Assembly (NCBI RefSeq): GCF_000142805.1
Contig: NC_013079.1
Span: forward strand, 930,001-994,000
Reading direction: 5' to 3'
Length of the DNA stretch: 64,000 nucleotides
From: Lachancea thermotolerans CBS 6340
Lineage: Eukaryota > Ascomycota > Saccharomycetes > Saccharomycetales > Saccharomycetaceae
Every line of letters starts with the position of its first letter. Positions within the stretch are counted from its first letter, which is position 1. Shown here piece after piece: positions 1 to 8,864 of this stretch. A program made the translations under genes and the position numbers. The notes under the pieces were generated by a model, which saw only the letters and a program-made list of their open reading frames with translations, was not told the DNA's origin and ran no database searches.

Positions 1-1782
1 GACTGTGCTACTTCGCCATATGAGCCAGCAATCGAAAGACTTGGTAAAATGTTTACAGTGCTAGAAGAGCAGTCTCAAATACTGTCGAAAGCCGAGAACA
101 GCAGCGTCTATTTTCAGCTAAAGGCGAGAAACACGCAGAAACACGGTAATACTGAGACTGCAAAGGGTACTGAACAACCAAGCAGCTTAGATATTGGAGA
201 GATAGCTCAGCCTGAAAACCAAGGTTACGCTTCAGCAAAGTATTACGAGATCCTCAAAGATTTGGAAGGACCTAGTAAAAAGATCGCTATAGGGGACTTA
301 ATTACTAAAATTTACCGAGATTTGAATGATTATTCCGAGTGCCTGATACCCATAGACTCAGGAAATGCTGTTGATATTAAGCTTTTCCCATTACTATCTC
401 CTCCAAGCTCGTGCTTCTCTATTGAAGATGTTCCCATATCTACTGTGAACTTAGCAAAACTAATTGATGTAAATTGGGACCCTACAATGTTAAAAATAGT
501 CCCCCACATTAACGGTATCAACAGCATAGCTAAAGTCGCGAAATTTAGTGATAGCGACGTAAACTTGGTGGTTGAATGCATAAAGCACTTGATATACTAC
601 AATTGCGTTATCCTCACAGATATTTTTCAATTCAGTAACATTTATGCCTCAACAAATGAGTTAAGCCGCTTTTTGACAGAACCAACACTAGCTGCGGAAT
701 GCCAAATATATGTAGCCTACAATGAATCTGCACACCTTCCAAATCTTCCTTTCGAAAGAGGGCCATCAAGGTCAGGACAGGGGAATATCAGGGACCGCAG
801 CTCTAATGGCACACTCGATATCCTGAGAAAGGGAAAACAGACGCCATTAAGAGAGAACTCTTTTAACTCAGGAATGGATTTTCTTTCAAATAAACATCAA
901 CATACACCCCAGTCGCGATCATCCTCTATTCCTTATCACAATACTTCCGATGCAAGTTTTGGAAATTCAGATGCGGGTCTCAAAGGCAAGTTGATGCCGT
1001 TCACTTCGAAATCATGCTTATTCGATTTATACAGATCGCTTACACAAGGCCAAACTATAAGAGAATGGTACAAAACGCACTTCGAAAAGATTCGGGCTGC
1101 CAGAATCGATGTGAGGCGTTTTATAACTTTTGGTGTTTTGCATGGATTGATTTATCGCTCTTACTCGTATCCAGTATTGAGAAACATCGGTTTCGCGGAA
1201 TCAGTTGAAGCTCTCGGGGCCACTAACCATAGCAGGTACGCTAAGTACAAGCATCTCCTGAAAACAAATCAGCCCTTGAACAATGTACTTTCAGCAGCTG
1301 ATATTAGAATTGGGCTTGAAAATGCTGGTTTTAAAGCGAGAAGCGAAAAACTCAAGCAACATTCAACAGCAGACGCCGCAGAAGAGGTACTAAGCGATGT
1401 ATACCGAAAGCTCGCGCTCAGCGACAAAAAAACAGATCATGTCGCACAGGGCAACAACCCCATTTCAAAAGTGTTTGGCAGAAATTCGGAGGACTCTACG
1501 GACATATCAACAAGAGAAAGCGCGAATTCAATGGGCTCTGACATCAAAAACAAAGTTGCTTTTGATGTCAGAAAAACCCTTGCAACTAGTTCAGCAGACG
1601 AGAGGAGAAGAAGCGAGATTTTGCGCTCAATCGAGGAAAAGAGAAATGAAGAACTCATTTTACTAAAGTCAGTTCGAAGCGTCCACAATTTCGACAAAAT
1701 TTGTACGCTCTTAGGAAAAGATAGAGAGAGGGTCGAGAGTATGTTAAGCGAACTTGGCCCTTATAATGTTCTACATAGTTAA
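1..1782 (+). CDS. NPR2: Npr2, GATOR1/SEACIT subunit (5' end cut by window edge)
   Basis: Nitrogen permease regulator 2 acts with Npr3 and Iml1 in the SEACIT/GATOR1 complex at the vacuole, restraining TORC1 when amino acids are scarce. The frame is open from base 1; the in-frame residues before the Met at 49 (a YEPAIERLGK segment) match the Npr2/NPRL2 family, so that Met is internal and the true N-terminus lies outside the window. The segment around residues 150-210 of the visible protein (INGINSIAKVA, then IYYNCVIL) is the conserved core after the N-terminal longin-like domain. A Ser/Asn-rich stretch follows (about 240-320), then a conserved helical C-terminal part and a charged region. S. 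cerevisiae Npr2 is about 615 residues; 593 are visible. It is convergent with CIN8, the same neighbour as in S. cerevisiae. The identity rests on remembered family sequence plus synteny. Confidence 0.9.
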   Translation, partial: DCATSPYEPAIERLGKMFTVLEEQSQILSKAENSSVYFQLKARNTQKHGNTETAKGTEQPSSLDIGEIAQPENQGYASAKYYEILKDLEGPSKKIAIGDLITKIYRDLNDYSECLIPIDSGNAVDIKLFPLLSPPSSCFSIEDVPISTVNLAKLIDVNWDPTMLKIVPHINGINSIAKVAKFSDSDVNLVVECIKHLIYYNCVILTDIFQFSNIYASTNELSRFLTEPTLAAECQIYVAYNESAHLPNLPFERGPSRSGQGNIRDRSSNGTLDILRKGKQTPLRENSFNSGMDFLSNKHQHTPQSRSSSIPYHNTSDASFGNSDAGLKGKLMPFTSKSCLFDLYRSLTQGQTIREWYKTHFEKIRAARIDVRRFITFGVLHGLIYRSYSYPVLRNIGFAESVEALGATNHSRYAKYKHLLKTNQPLNNVLSAADIRIGLENAGFKARSEKLKQHSTADAAEEVLSDVYRKLALSDKKTDHVAQGNNPISKVFGRNSEDSTDISTRESANSMGSDIKNKVAFDVRKTLATSSADERRRSEILRSIEEKRNEELILLKSVRSVHNFDKICTLLGKDRERVESMLSELGPYNVLHS

Positions 1783-1864
1783 GAAACGTGTGTTATCCTG
1801 TTCTCCTTTCAACTCATACTGAATTCACTAGTCGAAATTACTGTTAATTAATTTATTAAAACCC

Positions 1865-4690
1865 TTATTCAATCTTCTGAGATGAAAAAGGCACGTTTTC
1901 ATGATCTATTGTTATCTTCCTTTTGAAAGGCGAAGAAGCTTTACGATTTCCATCAATCTCCCTGATTGGTGAAATGGAGTATGATCTTTTTCGGGGCAAG
2001 GAAAGTTGATCAGAACTAGCAATGCAGCCTTGCGTGATTCTCATCGGGGTCTTGCCCGATGGGCCAAGGGGCTTTAGAGGCTTGCCGTTCAGCTGCTCTA
2101 AAAGACCCTCGATACGATTTTCACTGTGAGGTTGAGACACAGCCTGCGAGTTAAGTAAGCCTTGAATTGAATCGTCAATTTCTCCAAACTTTTGAGTGGC
2201 TGCTTCCATGTAGCTGGCACTATCCTGAACTTTCAATTTTAGCATGTTGTGCTTCTTCTTAATCTCCTCAATACTACCAGGAATTACATCATCGGTTCGA
2301 AGAGCCCGGGAAGCGTCTTGGAAACGAGAGAGGTCCAAATTTGCGTCGCCGACAGCAGATTCAGAAAATTGTAGCCCTTCATTTATTTTCTCGAAAACAT
2401 CTCTGACCACGCTTCCAATGTCTTTCTCAAAGCCACTGTTGAGCTTGTCACATTCATTGATATTTTCAAGCGAGCTTTCCCATGCTTGTTTTACAGGGTC
2501 TAGAAGCCCCATCTCCTTAGCCACGACTTCAGAAGCCGCGTTCTTAAGACTCTGCATCATTATCTCTTTGTTCGTTTCAAGTTCTTCGTTCATCATTTCA
2601 CGGAGCTTAAGGAATATGGAATTTGCGGATACTTTAAGCTGATGATATGTCCTGTCAACATGTACATCTAGAGCGTCCTGGAAGTTGTTTTTGAAGAAAT
2701 GTTCATTAAGATAATCTTTCAAGTGGTTATATTCTTCACTGATGCTACTAAGGTGCATCATCAAATCTGATGAATACGAGCCAACAACATGGGTGATGCT
2801 TTCGACTTGGTTGCGTATGTCTTGCAGGTAGGTCGGCGTTTGCTCTGTAATTTTATTCATAAACTTCCGACAGATCTCGATGGTGGATGTGTTGATGAAA
2901 TCGTAGATGCGGTTAAGTTCCTTGGTGAGGGTATCGATATTGGCATCAACGTCAAAGCCGTCTTCCTCTGTGCCTTTGAGTTTTTCAATTTCGTTCAATA
3001 GTGAGTGCTTAAAAGATCCAATATTTTCATATAAAACACGTTCCATCTCGGTCTGGAACCTGTGCCCTTGATCTTCATACACCTTAAGAGAGTTTTGCAT
3101 TGTGCGGAGAGCTCTCATAAGTTCCTGAACAACGTTTGAGAGCTCTTGCTCGTTTTTGTGCTGCCTGTCAATTTTGTCGTAAAGAAAATCAATATTATTG
3201 CTTAACTTTTTGATTTTAAGCCTCTGTGATTCATTAACTTCATTCGTGATCCTCTTTTCTTTGGTCAAGAGACCGTTCTGAGTGCTTAGACGTTCGATAG
3301 CTCGCTTACACTCCTGAACTTCTGTCTTATAGTTTTCCAATTCGTTTGTAAGCTCTTTGTAATTTTCCTGACTCATATAGATACCATCTTTTGACTTTGT
3401 AGCAAGAAGATCTGATCGTATTTTGACAAGTTCTGCGGTAACGTTTTTCACTAATACATCTTTCATAATAAAGCTTCCAACTTGCGGCTTGTTTTTGATG
3501 TTTTTTGCTTTGGTCGCATACTCCAGAGTGCTCGAAGTTTCTTCGGAATTTATTTTAGCAGGTGAGATTGTTGCAATCAAGGCAGTTTTTGTATTTCCAC
3601 CTAATGAGTCTTGAAGTAACCTTGTTAGTTTAGACTCACGGAATGGAATGTGCGCGTTTTTATCCGCCAGAGAATTTATTACCCTTCCCAAAGTCAGCAA
3701 GCTTTGGTTTATTGATCCCGCCTCCTTAGCACGCTGATTCTGTGCTCCTGAGCGGCTGATGTTCTCTGAGCCTGCAAGGTCCACCAGGTTCATTTTAGAT
3801 ACTCGAAAGCTCTCCCCATTACATTTCCTGTAAAGCATGATAGTGAAAATGGTATGTGATCGACTTGAAACATCGTTCATCTTGGTAGATGCAACCTGCC
3901 TATGCCTTAAACCTCTTTGAAGAAGTCGTATACCTTCTTTGGCGTCCATGATATGAAACTCTTGAAGGTTTTGTATGTGTATTGCCGAATTAAGCTCACT
4001 AGACAACGTGGGCTTTACTGTTGGTGATCTGGAAGGCTTGTACATTGTATTTGGCCGTATTCTTCTTTTCGTACCGGAGGTGCTTCCTTCGGGTGGCTTA
4101 GGGGAACTGTTTCTAGAACTACTTCGACTGCTATTGGGGTTCGTCACAGAGTCGAAAATTCGCAGTTTTCTGGGCATACTGGAGTCTGGAGTTTCATCAA
4201 GTAGATCTTTCAACTCTTCATTGTACAACTCAATGAAGCTGCACTTTATCATATAGTCGTCATTGTGCGCGTCAAGCGCATCAAAAAGCTTGAATAATAC
4301 TCGGGGGATAATACCAGCTCCCTCACTCAGTTCACCATCATACAAACGCTCGTCACCTGTCATTGTGTAAGTCTTTCCGGTGGAGGTCATACCATACACC
4401 AGTACAGTGCAATTGTAGCCTTTTATAAAATCTTGGAACAACGGCTCCGCGATGACCTTGAAAATCAATAACTGGTCAGCGCTAGGTCCGAATACTCTGT
4501 CTACAGTGTACGTTTTTGAGTTTATTTGTGCAGTTATGCCCGTATCCCCAGTGGTATTGATGGATACCTCATTCGTTCCAGTGACATCAGGTACGGCAAC
4601 CACAACGGAGCTCTTCGCTTTGACTTCTTTCTCGTTGCGGCCCCTGCAGCGAACAGCAACTGTGATGTTGAGCTCCTCTTCTTCTGACAT
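1865..4690 (-). CDS. CIN8: Cin8, kinesin-5 mitotic motor
   Basis: Bipolar plus-end kinesin-5 that slides spindle microtubules apart in mitosis. The motor domain is at the N-terminus: P-loop GMTSTGKT near residue 100, switch I NDVSSRSH near 272-280, switch II DLAGSE near 303-308. Between about residues 180 and 240 there is a Ser/Pro/Lys-rich insertion in loop 8, the known hallmark of Cin8 over other kinesin-5 proteins. A long coiled-coil stalk follows. The tail carries a degenerate BimC-type TPMR site and two basic clusters (PRKR, FKRK) next to SP sites, fitting a regulated nuclear localisation signal. The longest frame begins at a GTG; I use the adjacent ATG, giving 941 residues against about 1000 in S. 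cerevisiae. An MCB element about 100 bp upstream fits cell-cycle expression. Confidence 0.95.
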   Translation of the reverse strand: MSEEEELNITVAVRCRGRNEKEVKAKSSVVVAVPDVTGTNEVSINTTGDTGITAQINSKTYTVDRVFGPSADQLLIFKVIAEPLFQDFIKGYNCTVLVYGMTSTGKTYTMTGDERLYDGELSEGAGIIPRVLFKLFDALDAHNDDYMIKCSFIELYNEELKDLLDETPDSSMPRKLRIFDSVTNPNSSRSSSRNSSPKPPEGSTSGTKRRIRPNTMYKPSRSPTVKPTLSSELNSAIHIQNLQEFHIMDAKEGIRLLQRGLRHRQVASTKMNDVSSRSHTIFTIMLYRKCNGESFRVSKMNLVDLAGSENISRSGAQNQRAKEAGSINQSLLTLGRVINSLADKNAHIPFRESKLTRLLQDSLGGNTKTALIATISPAKINSEETSSTLEYATKAKNIKNKPQVGSFIMKDVLVKNVTAELVKIRSDLLATKSKDGIYMSQENYKELTNELENYKTEVQECKRAIERLSTQNGLLTKEKRITNEVNESQRLKIKKLSNNIDFLYDKIDRQHKNEQELSNVVQELMRALRTMQNSLKVYEDQGHRFQTEMERVLYENIGSFKHSLLNEIEKLKGTEEDGFDVDANIDTLTKELNRIYDFINTSTIEICRKFMNKITEQTPTYLQDIRNQVESITHVVGSYSSDLMMHLSSISEEYNHLKDYLNEHFFKNNFQDALDVHVDRTYHQLKVSANSIFLKLREMMNEELETNKEIMMQSLKNAASEVVAKEMGLLDPVKQAWESSLENINECDKLNSGFEKDIGSVVRDVFEKINEGLQFSESAVGDANLDLSRFQDASRALRTDDVIPGSIEEIKKKHNMLKLKVQDSASYMEAATQKFGEIDDSIQGLLNSQAVSQPHSENRIEGLLEQLNGKPLKPLGPSGKTPMRITQGCIASSDQLSLPRKRSYSISPIREIDGNRKASSPFKRKITIDHENVPFSSQKIE

Positions 4691-4790
4691 CACCTTAGGT
4701 TATAACTGTACTTAAAATGCTGCTTGGAGTGCCAACTGGTAATTTCCCGCTCTTGTTTACCCAAAGATGAGATGTTGCCCAGCGACAGAT

Positions 4791-4796
4791 ACGCGT
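4791..4796 (-). promoter_or_regulatory. MCB element (ACGCGT) upstream of CIN8
   Basis: A perfect palindromic ACGCGT lies about 100 bp upstream of the CIN8 start, in the short gap between CIN8 and UTP23. This is the MBF (Mbp1-Swi6) site of G1/S genes in S. cerevisiae. Position and target gene fit; binding is inferred. Confidence 0.5.
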
Positions 4797-4885
4797 CGAG
4801 TTTTGCAGATACTTGCGTACGAAACGTCAACAAAACTTACAAGATACGCTTGAAATTAATCTACAGATGTGACGTTTATTGTAAT

Positions 4886-5692
4886 CTAACTACTAATGTT
4901 CCCAGACTCGCCCTCCTCTCCAGCTTCTGTACTGCTCCTTTTATGGTGCCTTCTACGGCGACGGCCGGAAGAAGACCGGTCCACCGGCTCCGCGTCCGTT
5001 ACGGATATCTTATCTGAGGGTGGGCTTTCGTCCTTTGAATCCGGTACTGTCTTTTTTTTCTTTATGCTGAGAGGATTAGGCCCCTTGGGGCCTTTGCGCT
5101 TGTTTTTCGATACCTCAGTACCATTGTCGGTCTTTCCTCCTTCTTCCTCTGCTGGAAGGCCAGCATACTTGGGATCATTCAACCCTTTAAATAACTTCTC
5201 CTTTTCCTGGGCGCGACTGAAGTCTCCGCTAGCCTTGCTCAAAGGTTCCATGACCATTACAGAACGATTCATGTATATCAGCGGCACACCCGGAACTTGT
5301 CTAAGCTTCTTGCGAATGCTAGGATCCTGGCTAGCAACCACGTACCTGTGCTTGTTATTCCCATTCACACTAACTACGCTTTGGAGACACTCTATGGGAG
5401 GCTTGGCTTCTTTAGGTGGATGGTTGCAGCGCCTTCTCTCAAAGGATTTGGCTAGTTCGATAGCGTCCTGGTTTTTTGTTTCATAGATGGCCTGGATACA
5501 GCACTGGGTGATCATGGGCTTCACTTCCGCCTGAAGGGTTCGCTGAAGCCCTTTGACAAGGTCAAAAGACGCTCTGTGTGTATCACAGACGATTTGGTCG
5601 TCAACCAAAACCTGGTATGGTTCTCTAAATTTGAAGTTGTGGTTGTAGACAAGCATTTGCTTCCTATAAGATTTCGCTCTCTTTTGACGCAT
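4886..5692 (-). CDS. UTP23: Utp23, small-subunit processome PIN-like protein
   Basis: Component of the 90S/SSU processome needed for early 18S rRNA processing and release of snR30 in the nucleolus. The N-terminal part (about residues 1-150) is the PIN-like domain, starting MRQKRAKSYRK and including the Cys/His cluster (a CC pair, RRCNHPP, then IEC) that forms the zinc-binding motif of the family. The C-terminal 100 residues are low complexity and very basic (KNKRKGPKGPNP, RRRRRHHKR), typical of nucleolar proteins. Its length, 268 residues, is close to the S. cerevisiae protein (254). The start is ATG, and PAC and RRPE elements lie 80-120 bp upstream. The S. cerevisiae ortholog sits next to YSP3, the PRB1 paralogue, so finding it near PRB1 fits the ancestral order. 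Confidence 0.92.
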   Translation of the reverse strand: MRQKRAKSYRKQMLVYNHNFKFREPYQVLVDDQIVCDTHRASFDLVKGLQRTLQAEVKPMITQCCIQAIYETKNQDAIELAKSFERRRCNHPPKEAKPPIECLQSVVSVNGNNKHRYVVASQDPSIRKKLRQVPGVPLIYMNRSVMVMEPLSKASGDFSRAQEKEKLFKGLNDPKYAGLPAEEEGGKTDNGTEVSKNKRKGPKGPNPLSIKKKKTVPDSKDESPPSDKISVTDAEPVDRSSSGRRRRRHHKRSSTEAGEEGESGNISS

Positions 5693-5774
5693 GATTGAAG
5701 AAGTCCGTGACTTGACTGAGGGATCCTTGTCACTAGCACCTAAGATTTACTGACAACTCTTGAATGCATGTCAT

Positions 5775-5812
5775 CTCATCGCATCTTGTTTTTCAAGCTC
5801 ACGAAAATTTTT
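5775..5812 (-). promoter_or_regulatory. PAC + RRPE promoter pair of UTP23
   Basis: CTCATCGC at 5775-5782 is a perfect PAC element (GCGATGAG on the minus strand). GAAAATTTTT at 5803-5812 is an RRPE-type element. They lie 83 and 111 bp upstream of the UTP23 ATG, the usual arrangement for ribosome-biogenesis genes bound by Dot6/Tod6 (PAC) and Stb3 (RRPE). Confidence 0.75.
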
Positions 5813-5900
5813 GGGCCGAACATTGTTCGTAGACAATGCGAAATGTCAGAAGAAGGAGAACATGATAGGAACGTACACTTCACGTTGCGCATTTGAAACG

Positions 5901-6518
5901 TCAGCTTAGTCCCGTACTAGCTTTGATAATGTTAATGAGCTTACTCGACATGCTTTCAAATGTTAAAACTGTTATTAGAAGCGCAAACGTTAACAAAATT
6001 TTTTTTAGGGTATCGCCTTGATGTATCATCGGTGCCTTTAAGGTCAAGGGCGCCGAACGCTTGCTTGTAACTTGAAGCTGGCGTTTTTGAGGCAGAAAAC
6101 GGTTTGCATGGATGACATCAGTGGAACGCCACTGCTGTACACATTCAGTCCTAACATCCGCCTTTTGTCTGGCAACGATTTTATCGCCAGTGTCAAGTAA
6201 AGTACTGTCATCATTTATTGCGAAAGTGTCTCCTTTTGAGCGTTTACGTTCAGCAGCGAGGTTAGGCTCGTCGCTTTCATGAGCCAGGCTGCGAAGGTAT
6301 ATGTTAGTCTCCACTGGCGCTGTTCCGCCTTCGAGGGTACCCCAAGAAGGCTCTCTGCGAGCATGAGCGATAGCCTTTGGCTTTAATTCTCTTCTGACTG
6401 GTGCACTGATTTCAGTTTCGGCTACATATTTAGCCTGTTTTTGACCGCCTCCACTGCCCCTTGATCGAAAATCAGTGAGTGAAAAGTCATCTGTGTCGCG
6501 GGTAGGGTAGGGAATCAT
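5901..6518 (-). CDS. unrecognised basic protein with C-terminal membrane anchor
   Basis: A 205-residue open frame from an ATG, between UTP23 and PRB1, where S. cerevisiae has no equivalent that I can name. The first 165 residues are hydrophilic and rich in Arg, Lys, Ser and Thr, with no recognisable domain. Residues about 171-190 (KKILLTFALLITVLTFESM) form one hydrophobic segment preceded by two lysines and followed by only 15 residues. This is the layout of a tail-anchored protein with its bulk in the cytosol or nucleoplasm. No signal peptide is visible. It could be a fast-evolving member of a spindle-pole, nuclear-envelope or peroxisomal tail-anchored family. I do not recognise it and assign no function. 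Confidence 0.65.
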   Translation of the reverse strand: MIPYPTRDTDDFSLTDFRSRGSGGGQKQAKYVAETEISAPVRRELKPKAIAHARREPSWGTLEGGTAPVETNIYLRSLAHESDEPNLAAERKRSKGDTFAINDDSTLLDTGDKIVARQKADVRTECVQQWRSTDVIHANRFLPQKRQLQVTSKRSAPLTLKAPMIHQGDTLKKILLTFALLITVLTFESMSSKLINIIKASTGLS

Positions 6519-6877
6519 TGTTTTCCAATTCGAACATTCTAACTCTTCGTGAGGGCTTTGAATGTGATGTGTTTGCGGCTCGAGACATTTATTTATGCTT
6601 TCTTGCGTTCAGCCTTGTTTTTTTTTGTTACGCATAAATGTAAATTGATGACGAAGCCAAGGTCTAATGTGCGTACAAGCAACACAATATGCGCACTTTT
6701 AGAATTAGAAGCGCTTAATTAAAACTAGCATTTTTTTAATGATGATATATCTAAACAGTTGCAAACGAATCTAACATTAAGCCCCCTTAAACACTTGGAA
6801 CGCAACGCGCAGGCTTAAAAGTAGCTTGGCGAGAGCATTATTGAAATACGTCCAGCAATATTTCTGAACCACGAACT
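6519..6877. other. intergenic region, PRB1 3' side and promoter of the tail-anchored gene
   Basis: No coding frame of note. AT-rich stretches near 6600-6640 and 6715-6760 fit promoter and 3'-end sequence. No RNA gene or repeat seen. Confidence 0.5.
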
Positions 6878-8530
6878 TTAAATAATGTTCATGTGGTCGA
6901 AAACTTCCCTAATTTCCTCGTACAAAACATCGGTTTTCTCTTCCAACGCATCAATAAAGGACTCTATCTCAGATGATATTGTGTCTTCGACTTCATCAAC
7001 GACAGACTCCTTCCCCCAGAAATCATCGAGGCCCTCGCCACCGCCGTTAAAAATCAGGTAGTTTACGGTGTCGTCGGGAATGTCACCAAGCACATTCTTG
7101 GTACTGTAGGCGATTAGCTTCTTTTTCAATTGGCTAGGGGTAATGCCGCCAGCAGCGTGGAAGTACTCACTGTCGGAGTCTGGCTGGAGAGAGAGGAAGT
7201 ATGTTAGCAAACCAGCAACATGGGGCGAAGCCATAGAGGTACCTGACAGAGTGGCAGTTGCAGTATCGGAGCCGATGTACGTAGAAAGGACGTTCAAGCC
7301 CGGTGCGAAAATGTCCACGCACTTCCCCCAGTTGGAAAAGTATGCCCTGTCATCCGCCAGGGTTGAGGCGCCGACAGTGACAGCATTCTCGGCAGAAGCT
7401 GGAGAAGAGTTACAGGCGTCCTGGTTCTCGTTACCAGCCGCGACAGCAAAGTGGATGCCCGCCTTAACAGCTGCGTTCACAGCCATGTCCAAGGCTGGTG
7501 ACTTTCCGCCACCTAGTGACATATTAGCGGTGGAGCCCTTGAAACCCTTCTTGTTTTCCTTAACGGCATCTTGGTGTGACTTTGCAGCAAATTCAACGCC
7601 CTTAACTACATCGGACATGCTACCAGAACCATTTGATCTCAAAACCTTGACTGCCACCACGTTAGCGTTTTTGGCAACACCATAGTGTTTCGAGGCAATA
7701 GTACCAGCACAGTGTGTACCGTGTCCATTACCATCTTGGTCCAAGTCGTTTGTAGGTATAGTCTTGCCCCAAGAAGCTCTTCCTTCAAAATCCTTGTGGT
7801 CGACGTTAACACCTGTGTCGATAACGTACGAAGTAACGCCCTTGCCGGCATCGTCATCATACAAGTATTTGTTGAAGCTCCCAAGATTGAGCTTTTCGCG
7901 GTGGGAAATACGCGACAAACCCCATGGAGCGCCATTCTGAGTGCCGAACTCCTGAGCGAAAACAACCGAGTCTTGCTCAACAAAGTCAACGAGTGGGTTC
8001 ATACGGATGAAGTCCACAATCTCGTCTGTGAAATATCCAATGTAGCCAGTCAAAAGACCGCTGACGTCAAACGAGTCCTGGATGCCGCCCTCGCGGGTCT
8101 GAGCGGAGAAGGAACGCTGATAGTCGAGCTCGAAGTCTCTATCCTCTACAAAATTCTCAGTGGACGTGAAAAATTCGTGAGTAGATTCGAGTTTGGCCAC
8201 TGATTGCAGGTGCGCTTCTGAGACAATCTGCTTATGAAAGTCGACCTCCTCGGGCGACAAATTCTGTTTGAACACCACGATGTAGCGATGTGGAATTGCC
8301 AGGTACTTGCCGCTTGAAGAAACAAGAGGCGACAGCTCAACTGACTCCCCCTTCGATGCAGCATCTTTAGTCATCTGCTTGCTGAAAGATGACACAATGG
8401 ACTCACCTGCTGTGATGACGTCCTTAACCTTCAACGCAACGGTGTTAGATGCCTCCTCCAAGTCAGGTAAGACAAGAGCGGCACCCACAGAGGCCACGAC
8501 GGCAACGGGCAAGGCTGTCTGTAGCTTCAT
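6878..8530 (-). CDS. PRB1: vacuolar proteinase B (subtilisin-type serine protease)
   Basis: Secreted-route subtilase (S8) precursor, delivered to the vacuole where it matures other hydrolases and degrades protein on starvation. Residues 1-22 form a signal peptide. An I9-type inhibitor propeptide follows (RYIVVFK near 82-88, to about 190), then the catalytic domain. The triad is visible: Asp238 in VIDTG, His270 in GNGHGTH, Ser432 in LSGTSMASPH. The oxyanion Asn lies in AAGNENQ near 365-370. A C-terminal tail of about 70 acidic residues may be cleaved. The length is 550 against 635 in S. cerevisiae Prb1; the difference is mostly in the propeptide. The duplicated S. cerevisiae pair PRB1/YSP3 descends from this locus. 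The promoter carries stress elements and a TATA box. Confidence 0.93.
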   Translation of the reverse strand: MKLQTALPVAVVASVGAALVLPDLEEASNTVALKVKDVITAGESIVSSFSKQMTKDAASKGESVELSPLVSSSGKYLAIPHRYIVVFKQNLSPEEVDFHKQIVSEAHLQSVAKLESTHEFFTSTENFVEDRDFELDYQRSFSAQTREGGIQDSFDVSGLLTGYIGYFTDEIVDFIRMNPLVDFVEQDSVVFAQEFGTQNGAPWGLSRISHREKLNLGSFNKYLYDDDAGKGVTSYVIDTGVNVDHKDFEGRASWGKTIPTNDLDQDGNGHGTHCAGTIASKHYGVAKNANVVAVKVLRSNGSGSMSDVVKGVEFAAKSHQDAVKENKKGFKGSTANMSLGGGKSPALDMAVNAAVKAGIHFAVAAGNENQDACNSSPASAENAVTVGASTLADDRAYFSNWGKCVDIFAPGLNVLSTYIGSDTATATLSGTSMASPHVAGLLTYFLSLQPDSDSEYFHAAGGITPSQLKKKLIAYSTKNVLGDIPDDTVNYLIFNGGGEGLDDFWGKESVVDEVEDTISSEIESFIDALEEKTDVLYEEIREVFDHMNII

Positions 8531-8783
8531 TAAAACGACTTTTTTTAAGTTCGGGTCAGTAAAAATGTGTTTCTCCTTAGTTTAAGAGAAACCTATTGAA
8601 AAGATAGCCAAAAAGATGCTATCCAGATTAACGAGGTAAAGCTTATTAGCTGTTTTTGATTAAACTCGATTATATCAATCTACGTTCACAGTAACAGACC
8701 AGCTATCCCAGCGAACTTTCGATTATTTCGAGTTGTTTTTCTTGAAGTGATCGTAATGCCTAGCTCGAAAACCAGGTTTGTTT

Positions 8784-8864
8784 CCCCTTTTATACTCGGT
8801 GCATTAAAACGAGGAGGTTGCCCCTCTTCTTTTTTCAGGGGTAAAAAAAATAAAGTGCAAGGGG
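8784..8864 (-). promoter_or_regulatory. PRB1 promoter: TATA box and cluster of four STREs
   Basis: On the minus strand TATAAAAG (8787-8794 on the plus strand reads CTTTTATA) lies about 257 bp upstream of PRB1. Within 81 bp are four copies of the STRE core CCCCT/AGGGG, at 8784-8788, 8821-8825, 8837-8841 and 8860-8864. GATAAG-type sites lie further out (about 8898 and 9018). This fits stress, stationary-phase and nitrogen control of a vacuolar protease. Factor binding is inferred. Confidence 0.55.

Noticed and set aside
4896-5486. 196-codon open frame antisense to UTP23
   Set aside because: Shadow frame opposite a well-conserved gene; no independent protein features.
7143-8203. long open frames antisense to PRB1
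   Set aside because: Overlap the catalytic domain of proteinase B and show no family resemblance.
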